From: Chitinophaga filiformis
GTDB lineage: Bacteria > Bacteroidota > Bacteroidia > Chitinophagales > Chitinophagaceae
Reading direction: 5' to 3'
DNA length: 64,000 nucleotides
Assembly: GCF_900102545.1 (NCBI RefSeq)
Contig: NZ_FNBN01000012.1
Coordinates: 138,629-202,628 of the forward strand
Shown here one piece after another: positions 16,230 through 24,696 of the stretch. The translations under genes and the position numbers were made by a program. Within the stretch, counting starts at the first letter, position 1; the number at the start of each line of letters is the position of its first letter. Below the pieces are notes generated by a model. It saw only the letters and a list, made by a program, of their open reading frames with translations. It was not told where the DNA came from and did no database searches.

Positions 16230-17795
16230 TTAGTTAGCCCAGCCGGCATTTTGTTTGTAGACGCCGCTTGACAGATTGATCTCCTGTTCAGGGATTTTAA
16301 ACAGTCCCTGTGTTTCCGTACGGAAATTCACATCGAACTGATTATCGGAGTTGCTATTGTCAATGGCAGCTTTGGCAACGCTTATACCCTGACGCAGTAA
16401 GTCCCAGTAGCGTAATCCTTCCAGTGCAAATTCCAGGCGACGTTCTTCCATGATCAGCTTCTTACCATTGGCATCGCCGGTCAGTGTTTTACGACTGGTA
16501 GTGTTCAGGAAAGCCCTGTCACGTACCTGGTTGTAATAGTTCTGCGCTTTGGATAGATCAACATCGAGATTCAATTCTGCAGCCATTAACAGAACATCTG
16601 AATAACGGATAATAATATCATCAAAATAGTTGTCGATCTGGAAGTTACCTCCCTTGCTATCTGCATTGCCATCATTCAACGGCATATATTTTTTCCAGAA
16701 ATAACCGGTATACTGTGCCTGATCACCGACAGAATATGCGGTCAGGTTTTCATCTGCGATAGAGATGATGCTGGCGCCTCTTCTGGTGTCGGTAGCATCG
16801 TAGGCATTCCATAATTTAGGTGTAACAGTGCCGGCGCCCCATCCTTTGTAGTAAGGGCCAATCACCTGGCTACGGATACCGATATCCACCTGCATACGGT
16901 TGCCATTATGCTGGTCCCAGTTACCCAGTCCTTTGTAAGTAAATTTGATAGACCACACCGTTTCCTTATTGTCTTCTCCCACAAAAGATTTACCGGATGC
17001 CTGCCATAAGCGTGGGAAGCTGTCTACCAGTCCGTAGCCGCTTGCATTGATGACATTCTCCAGGTAGCTGATCATTTGTGTTTTTGTAACAACACCTGCC
17101 AGGTCCGGCTGATTATAATAACCGGTGTAGTACAGGTATACGCGGCCTAACAGCGACTGTGCCGCCCATTTGGTTACTCTGCCATAATTGTTGGGAGAGA
17201 TACCCTGGTATGCAGTAGCAGGCAGGTTATTGGCTGCATATTGCAGGTCTTCAGCGATCTGTTTGTATACATCAGCCGGAGTCGCCTGCGGCATATTATA
17301 TTCAGAAACGGTAAGCGGTTTAGTAGTCAGCGGAATATTGCCGAATACACGTACCAGGTCGAAGTAGAAGTACGCTCGCAGGAAGCGGGCTTCTGCGGTA
17401 TAGGTGGCTTTGAGAGTGCTGTCAGTACCCCAGTTCACACCATCTATTTTGGAAAGCAATACATTGGCTCTGTAGATACCAGTGTAACCTCTCTGCCACA
17501 GACCCAGGTTCATATTGGATGCCTCCTGGAAACGGTCCCACTGTTTCCATACCAGGTCAGAAGTACCGCCGGCACCAAAACAGTCATCACTGGCTATTTC
17601 TGATACCAGGTGAATGTTGTCATAGTCACCGATATTGAGCTGGCTGTATACAGACACCAGTGCCTGTAAGGCCTGTGCCGGTGTCTGATAGAAGGATGTT
17701 TCCGTCTGTTCATCTACAGGCGAAAGCTCCAGGAAGTCTTTGCTGCAGGCAGCAAAGAGTGCTATTGCTATAATGGAAGCGAAGATCTTTTTCAT
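16230..17795 (-). CDS. SusD/RagB-family lipoprotein of the GH31 locus
   Basis: Outer-membrane lipoprotein partner of the SusC encoded 18 bases upstream. Signal and lipobox ALFAACSKD (Cys17), then FLELSPVDEQTETSFYQ typical of SusD N-termini, a helical TPR-like core (ARFLRAYFYFDLVRVFGNIPL) and the C-terminal RagB region with IIRYSDVLLMAAELN and ERRLEFALEGLRYWDLLRQG. 521 residues, complete. It should bind the oligosaccharide that the locus imports. Confidence 0.95.
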   Translation of the reverse strand: MKKIFASIIAIALFAACSKDFLELSPVDEQTETSFYQTPAQALQALVSVYSQLNIGDYDNIHLVSEIASDDCFGAGGTSDLVWKQWDRFQEASNMNLGLWQRGYTGIYRANVLLSKIDGVNWGTDSTLKATYTAEARFLRAYFYFDLVRVFGNIPLTTKPLTVSEYNMPQATPADVYKQIAEDLQYAANNLPATAYQGISPNNYGRVTKWAAQSLLGRVYLYYTGYYNQPDLAGVVTKTQMISYLENVINASGYGLVDSFPRLWQASGKSFVGEDNKETVWSIKFTYKGLGNWDQHNGNRMQVDIGIRSQVIGPYYKGWGAGTVTPKLWNAYDATDTRRGASIISIADENLTAYSVGDQAQYTGYFWKKYMPLNDGNADSKGGNFQIDNYFDDIIIRYSDVLLMAAELNLDVDLSKAQNYYNQVRDRAFLNTTSRKTLTGDANGKKLIMEERRLEFALEGLRYWDLLRQGISVAKAAIDNSNSDNQFDVNFRTETQGLFKIPEQEINLSSGVYKQNAGWAN

Positions 17796-17813
17796 GTGGA
17801 TTGATTTACCGGA

Positions 17814-20800
17814 TTAGAATTTAACGTTCAGACCAACCAGTACTGTCTTAGGTTGCGGATAAGTACCCAGGTCTATACCGGAAGCCCATCCGGTAGGACC
17901 ATAACCTACTTCAGGATCTACACCTTTGTAAGGTGTAAAGGTGAACAGGTTGGTAGCAGAAACGTATAATCTCAGCTGCTGTAAAGGCAATGTGTGTAAT
18001 ACCTTTTTGAAATCATATCCCAGGTTCAGGCTTTTTACACGCAGGAAAGACGCATTGTGTACATACAGATCAGAAGAACGGATCCAGTTCTGGTTCAGTT
18101 CAGCGCCATCTGTTACACGCGGAATGCGGTTAGAGGTGCCTTCACCAGTCCAGCGACCCAGTATTTCTGTACTATAGTTGCTGAGCGGACTGGAGAAATC
18201 ATGCGTTCCATCCCAGATCTGGTTGCCATAGTTACCATACAGTGAAGCCGAGAAATCGAATCCTTTATATCCCAGGTTGAAGTTCAGACCATAAGTGAAC
18301 TTAGGATAAGGATTACCGATCTGCGTTTCATCCTTGCTGTCTATCACGCCATCTCCATTGAGGTCCTGGAAGCGAACATCACCAGGAAGGGCATTAGGCT
18401 GTATTTTCTTACCGTCTTTACTTACATAGGCAGCTACTTCATTTTCATTCTGGAAGATGCCTGCTGTCTTATATCCGTAGAAATAACCCATCGGGAAGCC
18501 CACCTGTGCGCGGTAAAATTCCGGCATACTTGCGTAGGTGATGCCCCCAGATCCGTTGATGATCTTTTCCCGGTTGGGGATATCGGTGATCTCGTTACGG
18601 TTCACACCGATATTACCATTTACACCTACTGTCAGATCATGGAAAGTATGACTATAACCCAGGGAAACCTCCACACCCTGGTTACGCACATTACCTCCGT
18701 TGATCAATACTGTTGATGCACCGGAAACAGCAGGTACATTCACTGGTACCAGCCAGTCTTTTGTTGTCTTACGATATACATCTACTGTCAGGTTGAAGTC
18801 TCTGAACAGTGTCGCATCAATACCCACGTTGGCCTGTTCTGAAGTTTCCCATTTCAGATCAGGGTTAGATATCTTGACAGGCGCTGCACCTATAAAAGGA
18901 AGGTCGCCGCTGCCAAAATAATAACCCAGGTATTGTGTAGAGATGGTAGACAGGTACTGATAATATCCTGTAGGAAGGTTACCATTCTGTCCCCAACCAG
19001 CACGTACTTTCAGGAAGTCCAGCCAGGAGAGTTTGAAGAAATCTTCATTGGTAGGTACCCAGCCAATAGAGAAGGATGGGAAAGTACCTCTGCGGTTGTT
19101 CGGTCCGAAACGGGAAGATGCATCTGATCTTACCACAGCGGTGAACATATACTTGTCAGCATAAGAATAGCTGATACGTCCGAAATAAGAATAGAGTGTA
19201 GCAGAACTGTCTGCACCGAAAATACGTTGTGTACTGTCTGTAGTACCGTTGTCTATAACGGCATTATCCAGTCCTTCTTTGGTCAGGTCCTGTTTGTAAC
19301 CGTACAGGTAAGAAGTTTTTGTTTCGTTGGAGTTCATACCTACCAGTACGCCTATATTATGCTTACCGAAATCACGCTGGTAGTTGATAGTGTTATCCCA
19401 GTTCCAGGTATGTGTGCGGTAGATGCCCTGTGTAGCGCGGGAATGCTCATTCACCACGTTGGTAGACAGGTCGTATATCGGCGTATAACTTCTTGCATCG
19501 TTATTGCTCACATCAATACCGAAGTCGGTACGTAATGTCAGTCCTTTAACTGGAGATACCTGCAGGTAGGTATTACCCATGATACGGTCAGTCTTGGATT
19601 TGTTCTGGTTCTGATAATCCATTACGGCTACCGGGTTCGCTTCCTGTACGTTGAAAGTAGATTTAGCGTAGCTGCCATCAGGATTGTATACAGGGAACAG
19701 CGGACTTACTGTGAACGCCGACCGGAGAGCATTGGCGTAGATATTGCCCACTCCAACACCTCTTTTACGGGATTGTGTGTAGGTCACGTTTTCGCCGAAT
19801 ATCACGATGTCCTTATACATTTTGTGCTCGCTGTTCATACGGAAAGAGAGCCTGTCGTATTGGGACTGATCTTTTAAGCCGACCACACCATCCTGTTTTG
19901 TATAGGCAACGGAAGAAGAGAACACAGAAGTCTCATTGCCACCAGCGAATCCAAGGGAATGGTTCTGCATCGGAGCTTTCTTGTTATAGATCGCTTCCTG
20001 CCAGTCAGTACCCTTGCCCAGTTTGCTGAGCTGGTCCATAGTGAAATAAGGAACGGAGCCGGAGTTGATGGCCATTTCGTTCATGATCACACCATAGTCG
20101 TGTGCATTGAGCACAGATACTTTATGTGAAGGATTCTGTATGCCGTAGTAAGAGTCATAAGACATTTTCATGTTTCCTGCACGGCCTTTGCGGGTGGTAA
20201 CCAGTACAACACCATTAGCGGCTCTTGCACCATAGATAGCAGAAGATGCTGCATCTTTCAGCACATCCATAGCAGCAATGTCTGAAGCGTTCAGGTAGCT
20301 GATATCGGAAGTAGGTACACCATCCACGATATATAAAGGATCAGCGTTACCTACAGTGCTCGTACCGCGGATGCGCACTTTCATGCCTTCTCCCGGCTGA
20401 GCCGAAGTAGCGGTGATCTGTACGCCCGGTGTTTGTCCCTGTAAGGCCTGATCTACACGTAGCGCGTGGTTCTGTTCCAGCTGCTGGGTGTTCACATGGT
20501 CAATAGCGCCGGTCACCAGTTTTTTCTTTTCGGTACCATAACCTACCACCACGATCTCATCCAGACCGGTAGCGCCTTCGGAAAGATTGACGGTGAGTGA
20601 TGTTTTACCTCTTGCAGAGATTACCTGTTTGGTAAAACCTACAAGTGTTACTTCCAGGGAATCGCTATCGCTTACCTGGAGATTAAAGCTTCCGTTGGCA
20701 TCGGTAATAGCGCCATTGTTGGTGCCTTTAATACGTACGCTGGCGCCGGGTAGCGGGCTATTGTCTTTTCCGGTAGTTACCTTGCCGGAAAGCGCTCTTT

Positions 20801-20927
20801 TAGCTGTTTGCGCCATTGCTACGTTGACGGGCAACAGCATCGCCATCAGCAGCACGCTGCTTAATCCGCATGAAACGGGAATCATGCAGGCAGTCACAAA
20901 ATCTCTGATTTTGTAAGCAGTTTTCAT
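17814..20927 (-). CDS. SusC/RagA-type TonB-dependent transporter of the GH31 locus
   Basis: Outer-membrane oligosaccharide importer of 1037 residues. Signal peptide about 1-40 (long, as often in this family, ending VAMAQ), carboxypeptidase-regulatory-like domain about 45-125 (SGKVTTGKDNSPLPGASV), the linker DEIVVVGYGTEKKK, then the plug (LQGQTPGVQI, IVDGVPTSDI, AASSAIYGARAANGVVLV) and the 22-strand barrel. No STN domain, so no FecR-type control; regulation by the hybrid two-component protein at 29967-34052 is plausible. GH31 lies upstream on the same strand, 104 bases away. Confidence 0.95.
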   Translation of the reverse strand: MKTAYKIRDFVTACMIPVSCGLSSVLLMAMLLPVNVAMAQTAKRALSGKVTTGKDNSPLPGASVRIKGTNNGAITDANGSFNLQVSDSDSLEVTLVGFTKQVISARGKTSLTVNLSEGATGLDEIVVVGYGTEKKKLVTGAIDHVNTQQLEQNHALRVDQALQGQTPGVQITATSAQPGEGMKVRIRGTSTVGNADPLYIVDGVPTSDISYLNASDIAAMDVLKDAASSAIYGARAANGVVLVTTRKGRAGNMKMSYDSYYGIQNPSHKVSVLNAHDYGVIMNEMAINSGSVPYFTMDQLSKLGKGTDWQEAIYNKKAPMQNHSLGFAGGNETSVFSSSVAYTKQDGVVGLKDQSQYDRLSFRMNSEHKMYKDIVIFGENVTYTQSRKRGVGVGNIYANALRSAFTVSPLFPVYNPDGSYAKSTFNVQEANPVAVMDYQNQNKSKTDRIMGNTYLQVSPVKGLTLRTDFGIDVSNNDARSYTPIYDLSTNVVNEHSRATQGIYRTHTWNWDNTINYQRDFGKHNIGVLVGMNSNETKTSYLYGYKQDLTKEGLDNAVIDNGTTDSTQRIFGADSSATLYSYFGRISYSYADKYMFTAVVRSDASSRFGPNNRRGTFPSFSIGWVPTNEDFFKLSWLDFLKVRAGWGQNGNLPTGYYQYLSTISTQYLGYYFGSGDLPFIGAAPVKISNPDLKWETSEQANVGIDATLFRDFNLTVDVYRKTTKDWLVPVNVPAVSGASTVLINGGNVRNQGVEVSLGYSHTFHDLTVGVNGNIGVNRNEITDIPNREKIINGSGGITYASMPEFYRAQVGFPMGYFYGYKTAGIFQNENEVAAYVSKDGKKIQPNALPGDVRFQDLNGDGVIDSKDETQIGNPYPKFTYGLNFNLGYKGFDFSASLYGNYGNQIWDGTHDFSSPLSNYSTEILGRWTGEGTSNRIPRVTDGAELNQNWIRSSDLYVHNASFLRVKSLNLGYDFKKVLHTLPLQQLRLYVSATNLFTFTPYKGVDPEVGYGPTGWASGIDLGTYPQPKTVLVGLNVKF

Positions 20928-20975
20928 AATGTTAGAATGTTAGTAGTTACGGGATGTTTTTATAGATGGTCAAAC

Positions 20976-20990
20976 GTGAATAAAATTCAC
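20976..20990. promoter_or_regulatory. 15-bp palindrome before the SusC start
   Basis: GTGAAT and ATTCAC arms around AAA/TTT, in the 104-base gap between GH31 and SusC and about 50 bases before the SusC start. Shape and position suit an operator or short hairpin; a regulator is not identified. Confidence 0.35.
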
Positions 20991-21031
20991 AACGTGTTAA
21001 TTGTTAAAAATTCTTTTTTTTCATGTAGTGG

Positions 21032-23893
21032 TTAATTTTTTAATGATATCTTTTTCTCTGTACCATCATATGTTACAACGGTTGCATTCCTGTTGTCGAA
21101 GTCCATGTTCACTGGTTTATCTTTTCCTGCTCTCACAATACGGAAGGTCCTGCGTTGCAACATGCCTGGGAAATTGCCTTCCCGCTTGCCTATTGTCAGC
21201 GTCTGGCCAGCTTCATCGTATGTGAGATTGATGGTACTGTATTGTCCTTTCTCGTAATTATAATTGACACCCTCATCTTCGTAGAGTGCGAATTTTCCAT
21301 TAGCTCCTGTATATACATAAAGAGTGATCGTATCGGCCGGACGCTGTGCAGTGTACTGTATAGCGGGACCGAAAGGAACAATGCTGCCTGCTTTAATATA
21401 TACGGGGATTCTATCCAGCGGAGCATCCGCGGTTATGTATTGTCCACCTTCATTATAAGTGCCGTTGTAAAGATCGTACCAGCCGGTATTGGCAGGGAGA
21501 TATAGTTTACGACTGCGAGCTTTATAAGTATATACCGGATTTACCAGCAGCGCAGGACCAAACATAAACTGATCACCGATGTTCCTGACAGCTGTATCCT
21601 TGTCAAAATCCATGATCAATCCACGCATCAGGGTGTATCCACGATGATAGGTTTGTCCTGCAAGGGAATAAATATACGGCATCAAACGATAACGTAGCTT
21701 ATCATAATAGACCATTGAGTTCAACTCGGTACTATTTTCCGGCGCAATGTTGAATGGTTCACGATAAGGATACTGTCCATGCGAGCGGAACAGTGGACAG
21801 AATGAACCGTACTGGAACCAGCGGGTGTTCAGTTCTCTCCATTCCTGGAGGTCTGCCCCCTGTGGATCAGGCTGGTCGTATTTATCTTCTACATAAAATC
21901 CTCCGATATCTGTTGTCCAGTAAGGCATACCCGATAAACCGAAATTCAGTCCCGCAGGTATCTGTCTCGCCAGTTCATCAAAGCGTGCGGCAATATCTCC
22001 GCTCCAGGTAGCAGCTCCATAGCGCTGCATACCTGCATAAGCGGAACGTGTCAGGATAAACACGCGTTGATCAGGTTTCTCATGGCGTTGACCTTCATAA
22101 ATACCTTTTGCATTCATGAGGGCATAGGAATTAAAATATTGTGTGGATGGTCCCAGCGCAGTAGGATTCATTAACTGTTTGCGGTAGTCGATAGTAGCGT
22201 TGGACAGCACATCTGGTTCTGTAGCATCCAGCCACCAGGCGTCCACACCCTTGCTGAACAGGTGCTTGCTGAGCAGTTGCCAGAACAGCTTACGGGCGCC
22301 GGGATTGAAAGCATCATAGAAAGTAGATACATATCCCTGGCCAATCCAGTCCCTGATACCATCATTAATGCTTTGTTTATAGAGCCAGCCTTTATCGTTA
22401 AAGAGCTTATAGTTTGGAATATCCTTATAGAACTTTGGCCAGGCTGATATCATGAAGTGGGTATGATAGATATTGTGCAGGGAATCTATCATGCCTTTTG
22501 CATCCGGGAACCGCTGAGGATCGAATTCCTGGCTACCCCAGGCGTCTTCTTTCCAGTAAGACCAGTCCATTACGATATTGTCCAGAGGGATCTGCCTTTT
22601 GCGGAATTCCTGGACAGTGCTGATCACATCACGTTGTGTCTTATAACGTTCCCGGCTTTGCCAGTAACCTAATGCCCACTTTGGAACAATGGCGGCTTTA
22701 CCGGTGATAGCACGATAGCCATTGATGACATCATCTGTCTGTTGGCCATACACAAAATAATAGTCTATTTTTTCGCCGGCCTCTGAGGTCAGCGCTGCTT
22801 TGTTTTGCAGCCTGGCAGGAGTAGGAGAGAGGTGTTTTACAGAAACAAATGCCTGGTCGGATTCAGGGATCCATTCCACTTTTAGGCGGTGTTTTGTTCC
22901 TTTATCCAGCTGGTGACGGAAAACGGAAGGACCAGGATTCCATCCCTCCCTCCATTTGTCGAGTTTTAACTCTCCGTCTATCCATACTTTGATGTAACCT
23001 GAGCCAGTCATAAAAAATTTCTCCTGTCCGCCGGTCGGTGAGCTAATGTCTCCTTCCCAGGTGATCACGCCTTTGGCCATCGGATAACCCGCAGGTATTT
23101 TCTTCAGGTCAGGCAGAAAGGTAAAGTCGATCAGCGACTCCTGTCTTTGCAGGAAGATGCTGTCGGGTTTATTACGCATTGCATAGGTAGCGGTCAGGCC
23201 ACCCGGTTTGCCATTTTTATCAGATAGCTGTAAACTGCCCAGTTCTTCATAGGGCCTGTCATCGCCAAAGCGGGTAATGGAGTAGTTATCCCAGAGTATA
23301 CCATAATGCCTGCTGGATACCAGGAAGGGAATTACGGCAACAGAATTGTACTGGGTGAGGTCCACATCCTGGTCCTTATAGTTCATTAATCCTGTCTGGT
23401 GTTGCCCCAGTCCATAGAAAGCCTCTCCGGCAGGTGATTCAAATACCTGCTGTAATTTATACAGCGGCTTCCCATCAATCACGGCTGGAGTGAAGGTCTT
23501 TCCGCCACCTTGTTTTTCCTGCAGGATCACCTGTCCTTTGGGATCTCTGAATACTACTTCTCCGGTAGTCAGATCAATACTGGCTGTTAATGTGCCTGTT
23601 TTTAATGTAACCTGGTTGTTTTTCTCCTCACTGGTCCATTTTACTTCCCGGGTACCGCTTACCACGGCCATCAGGCTGGGGGTTCCGGAAATGGAATCTG
23701 CCGGGCTGGCAGTTACCCTGATAATGTTGTCAGTAATTACCTGTAATCTTACCTGTTTAACTCCTCCGGTGGTCGTTTTTTCTAACCGTACGAGCAAACC
23801 ATCCTTAAATCTTTCAATCTTTCCCGCATAGCAGAACTGCATGCAAAAGGTAAATGCCAGGACCGGGAGTAGTCTCTTTTTCTTCATATCCAT
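21032..23893 (-). CDS. GH31 glycosidase with inserted PA14 domain, alpha-xylosidase type
   Basis: Exo-glycosidase acting on alpha-linked sugars in the periplasm. 953 residues (a Met two codons later is equally good). Signal peptide about 1-23; N-terminal GH31 beta-sandwich about 30-240; PA14 insert about 240-360 (GSGYIKVWIDGELKLDKW); catalytic barrel about 400-720 with nucleophile Asp556 in WWLDATEPD and acid/base Asp633 in WSGDIAARF; C-terminal beta domains including DUF5110-like. An inserted PA14 and the DATEPD nucleophile motif are typical of alpha-xylosidases that remove xylose from xyloglucan oligosaccharides, such as Cellvibrio CjXyl31A. It begins the utilisation operon. Alpha-glucosidase is the alternative. 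Confidence 0.9.
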   Translation of the reverse strand: MDMKKKRLLPVLAFTFCMQFCYAGKIERFKDGLLVRLEKTTTGGVKQVRLQVITDNIIRVTASPADSISGTPSLMAVVSGTREVKWTSEEKNNQVTLKTGTLTASIDLTTGEVVFRDPKGQVILQEKQGGGKTFTPAVIDGKPLYKLQQVFESPAGEAFYGLGQHQTGLMNYKDQDVDLTQYNSVAVIPFLVSSRHYGILWDNYSITRFGDDRPYEELGSLQLSDKNGKPGGLTATYAMRNKPDSIFLQRQESLIDFTFLPDLKKIPAGYPMAKGVITWEGDISSPTGGQEKFFMTGSGYIKVWIDGELKLDKWREGWNPGPSVFRHQLDKGTKHRLKVEWIPESDQAFVSVKHLSPTPARLQNKAALTSEAGEKIDYYFVYGQQTDDVINGYRAITGKAAIVPKWALGYWQSRERYKTQRDVISTVQEFRKRQIPLDNIVMDWSYWKEDAWGSQEFDPQRFPDAKGMIDSLHNIYHTHFMISAWPKFYKDIPNYKLFNDKGWLYKQSINDGIRDWIGQGYVSTFYDAFNPGARKLFWQLLSKHLFSKGVDAWWLDATEPDVLSNATIDYRKQLMNPTALGPSTQYFNSYALMNAKGIYEGQRHEKPDQRVFILTRSAYAGMQRYGAATWSGDIAARFDELARQIPAGLNFGLSGMPYWTTDIGGFYVEDKYDQPDPQGADLQEWRELNTRWFQYGSFCPLFRSHGQYPYREPFNIAPENSTELNSMVYYDKLRYRLMPYIYSLAGQTYHRGYTLMRGLIMDFDKDTAVRNIGDQFMFGPALLVNPVYTYKARSRKLYLPANTGWYDLYNGTYNEGGQYITADAPLDRIPVYIKAGSIVPFGPAIQYTAQRPADTITLYVYTGANGKFALYEDEGVNYNYEKGQYSTINLTYDEAGQTLTIGKREGNFPGMLQRRTFRIVRAGKDKPVNMDFDNRNATVVTYDGTEKKISLKN

Positions 23894-23939
23894 GGAATTG
23901 ATCTGATAATTATTGTTGGCAGCTGATAGAATATATTAT

Positions 23940-23976
23940 CAATAGTTTCTATTGCTAACGTGTTGAGACAAATTTA
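23940..23976 (-). promoter_or_regulatory. Candidate GH31 promoter with adjacent palindrome
   Basis: On the minus strand TAAATTTG (23969-23976) matches the TAnnTTTG -7 consensus, 75 bases before the GH31 start. Just after it lies a perfect palindrome, CAATAG-TTT-CTATTG at 23940-23954, near the expected transcript start. No -33 TTTG at standard spacing was found. The rest of the gap up to 24219 shows no gene. Confidence 0.45.
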
Positions 23977-24219
23977 ACAGTCCGGTTTAAGACCCAGGGG
24001 ACGGGATTGTTTTTGATTAGGGGTATAAATGTTAACCATATGGGGAGGGGAAAGGTGAAGTTTGATAAGAGAAAGGGTATAATTTGTTAAGGCAGGGGTT
24101 CAAAAAGGGGAGTCGGGAATCATTGACTTTGTCATATTTTATTTTTTATTCCCTGTTAATGGATTGAAGCGTATTGTCTTGTAACTTGTGGGAAGGCATG
24201 ACAAAGCAGTAAGCACCTG

Positions 24220-24687
24220 ATGACAATTTCTTTTGATCTTGACGACACCCTGATCCCGGGCATGAAACGATTTCCGACAGAACCACAACGTTTCTGGCAT
24301 CGGCTGGTTAGCCGTGAAAAGCTCAGGGCAGGTACCCTGACATTAATGAGGGCATTAAGAGAGCAGGATTGTAAAATTTACATTTACACCACTTCCCTGC
24401 GGTCGCGGGCTTATATCAGACGACTTTTCCTGTCTTATGGTATACAGCTAGATAAGGTCATTAACAAAACAGTACATGATAAAGCATTATTGGGGCAGGC
24501 AGGTTCTGTATCCAAACTGCCATCTGCATTCGATATTGATTTGCATATTGACGATTCGCCTGGGGTGGAACAGGAGGGTGTTCGTTTTAATTTCAGGACG
24601 TTTATAGTGGAGGAGCAGGATGAAGATTGGGTAGGGAATGTATTGATGAAAATAAAAAGCCTCCCCGGGTTAGCAGGGAGGATGTAG
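24220..24687 (+). CDS. HAD-superfamily phosphatase-like protein
   Basis: Cytoplasmic haloacid-dehalogenase-fold protein of 155 residues. Motif I is FDLDDT with Asp6 and Asp8, motif II is YTTS near 57-60, and motif IV is HIDDSPGV near 108-115, so the metal and phosphate site is intact; a basic residue for motif III is probably Lys90. No large cap domain is present, so it may act on bulky substrates. The reaction is likely phosphomonoester hydrolysis; substrate unknown. It stands alone between a divergent GH31 gene and a convergent permease gene. The 5' region has no clear promoter box. Confidence 0.8.
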   Translation: MTISFDLDDTLIPGMKRFPTEPQRFWHRLVSREKLRAGTLTLMRALREQDCKIYIYTTSLRSRAYIRRLFLSYGIQLDKVINKTVHDKALLGQAGSVSKLPSAFDIDLHIDDSPGVEQEGVRFNFRTFIVEEQDEDWVGNVLMKIKSLPGLAGRM

Positions 24688-24696
24688 GGGGAAAAA

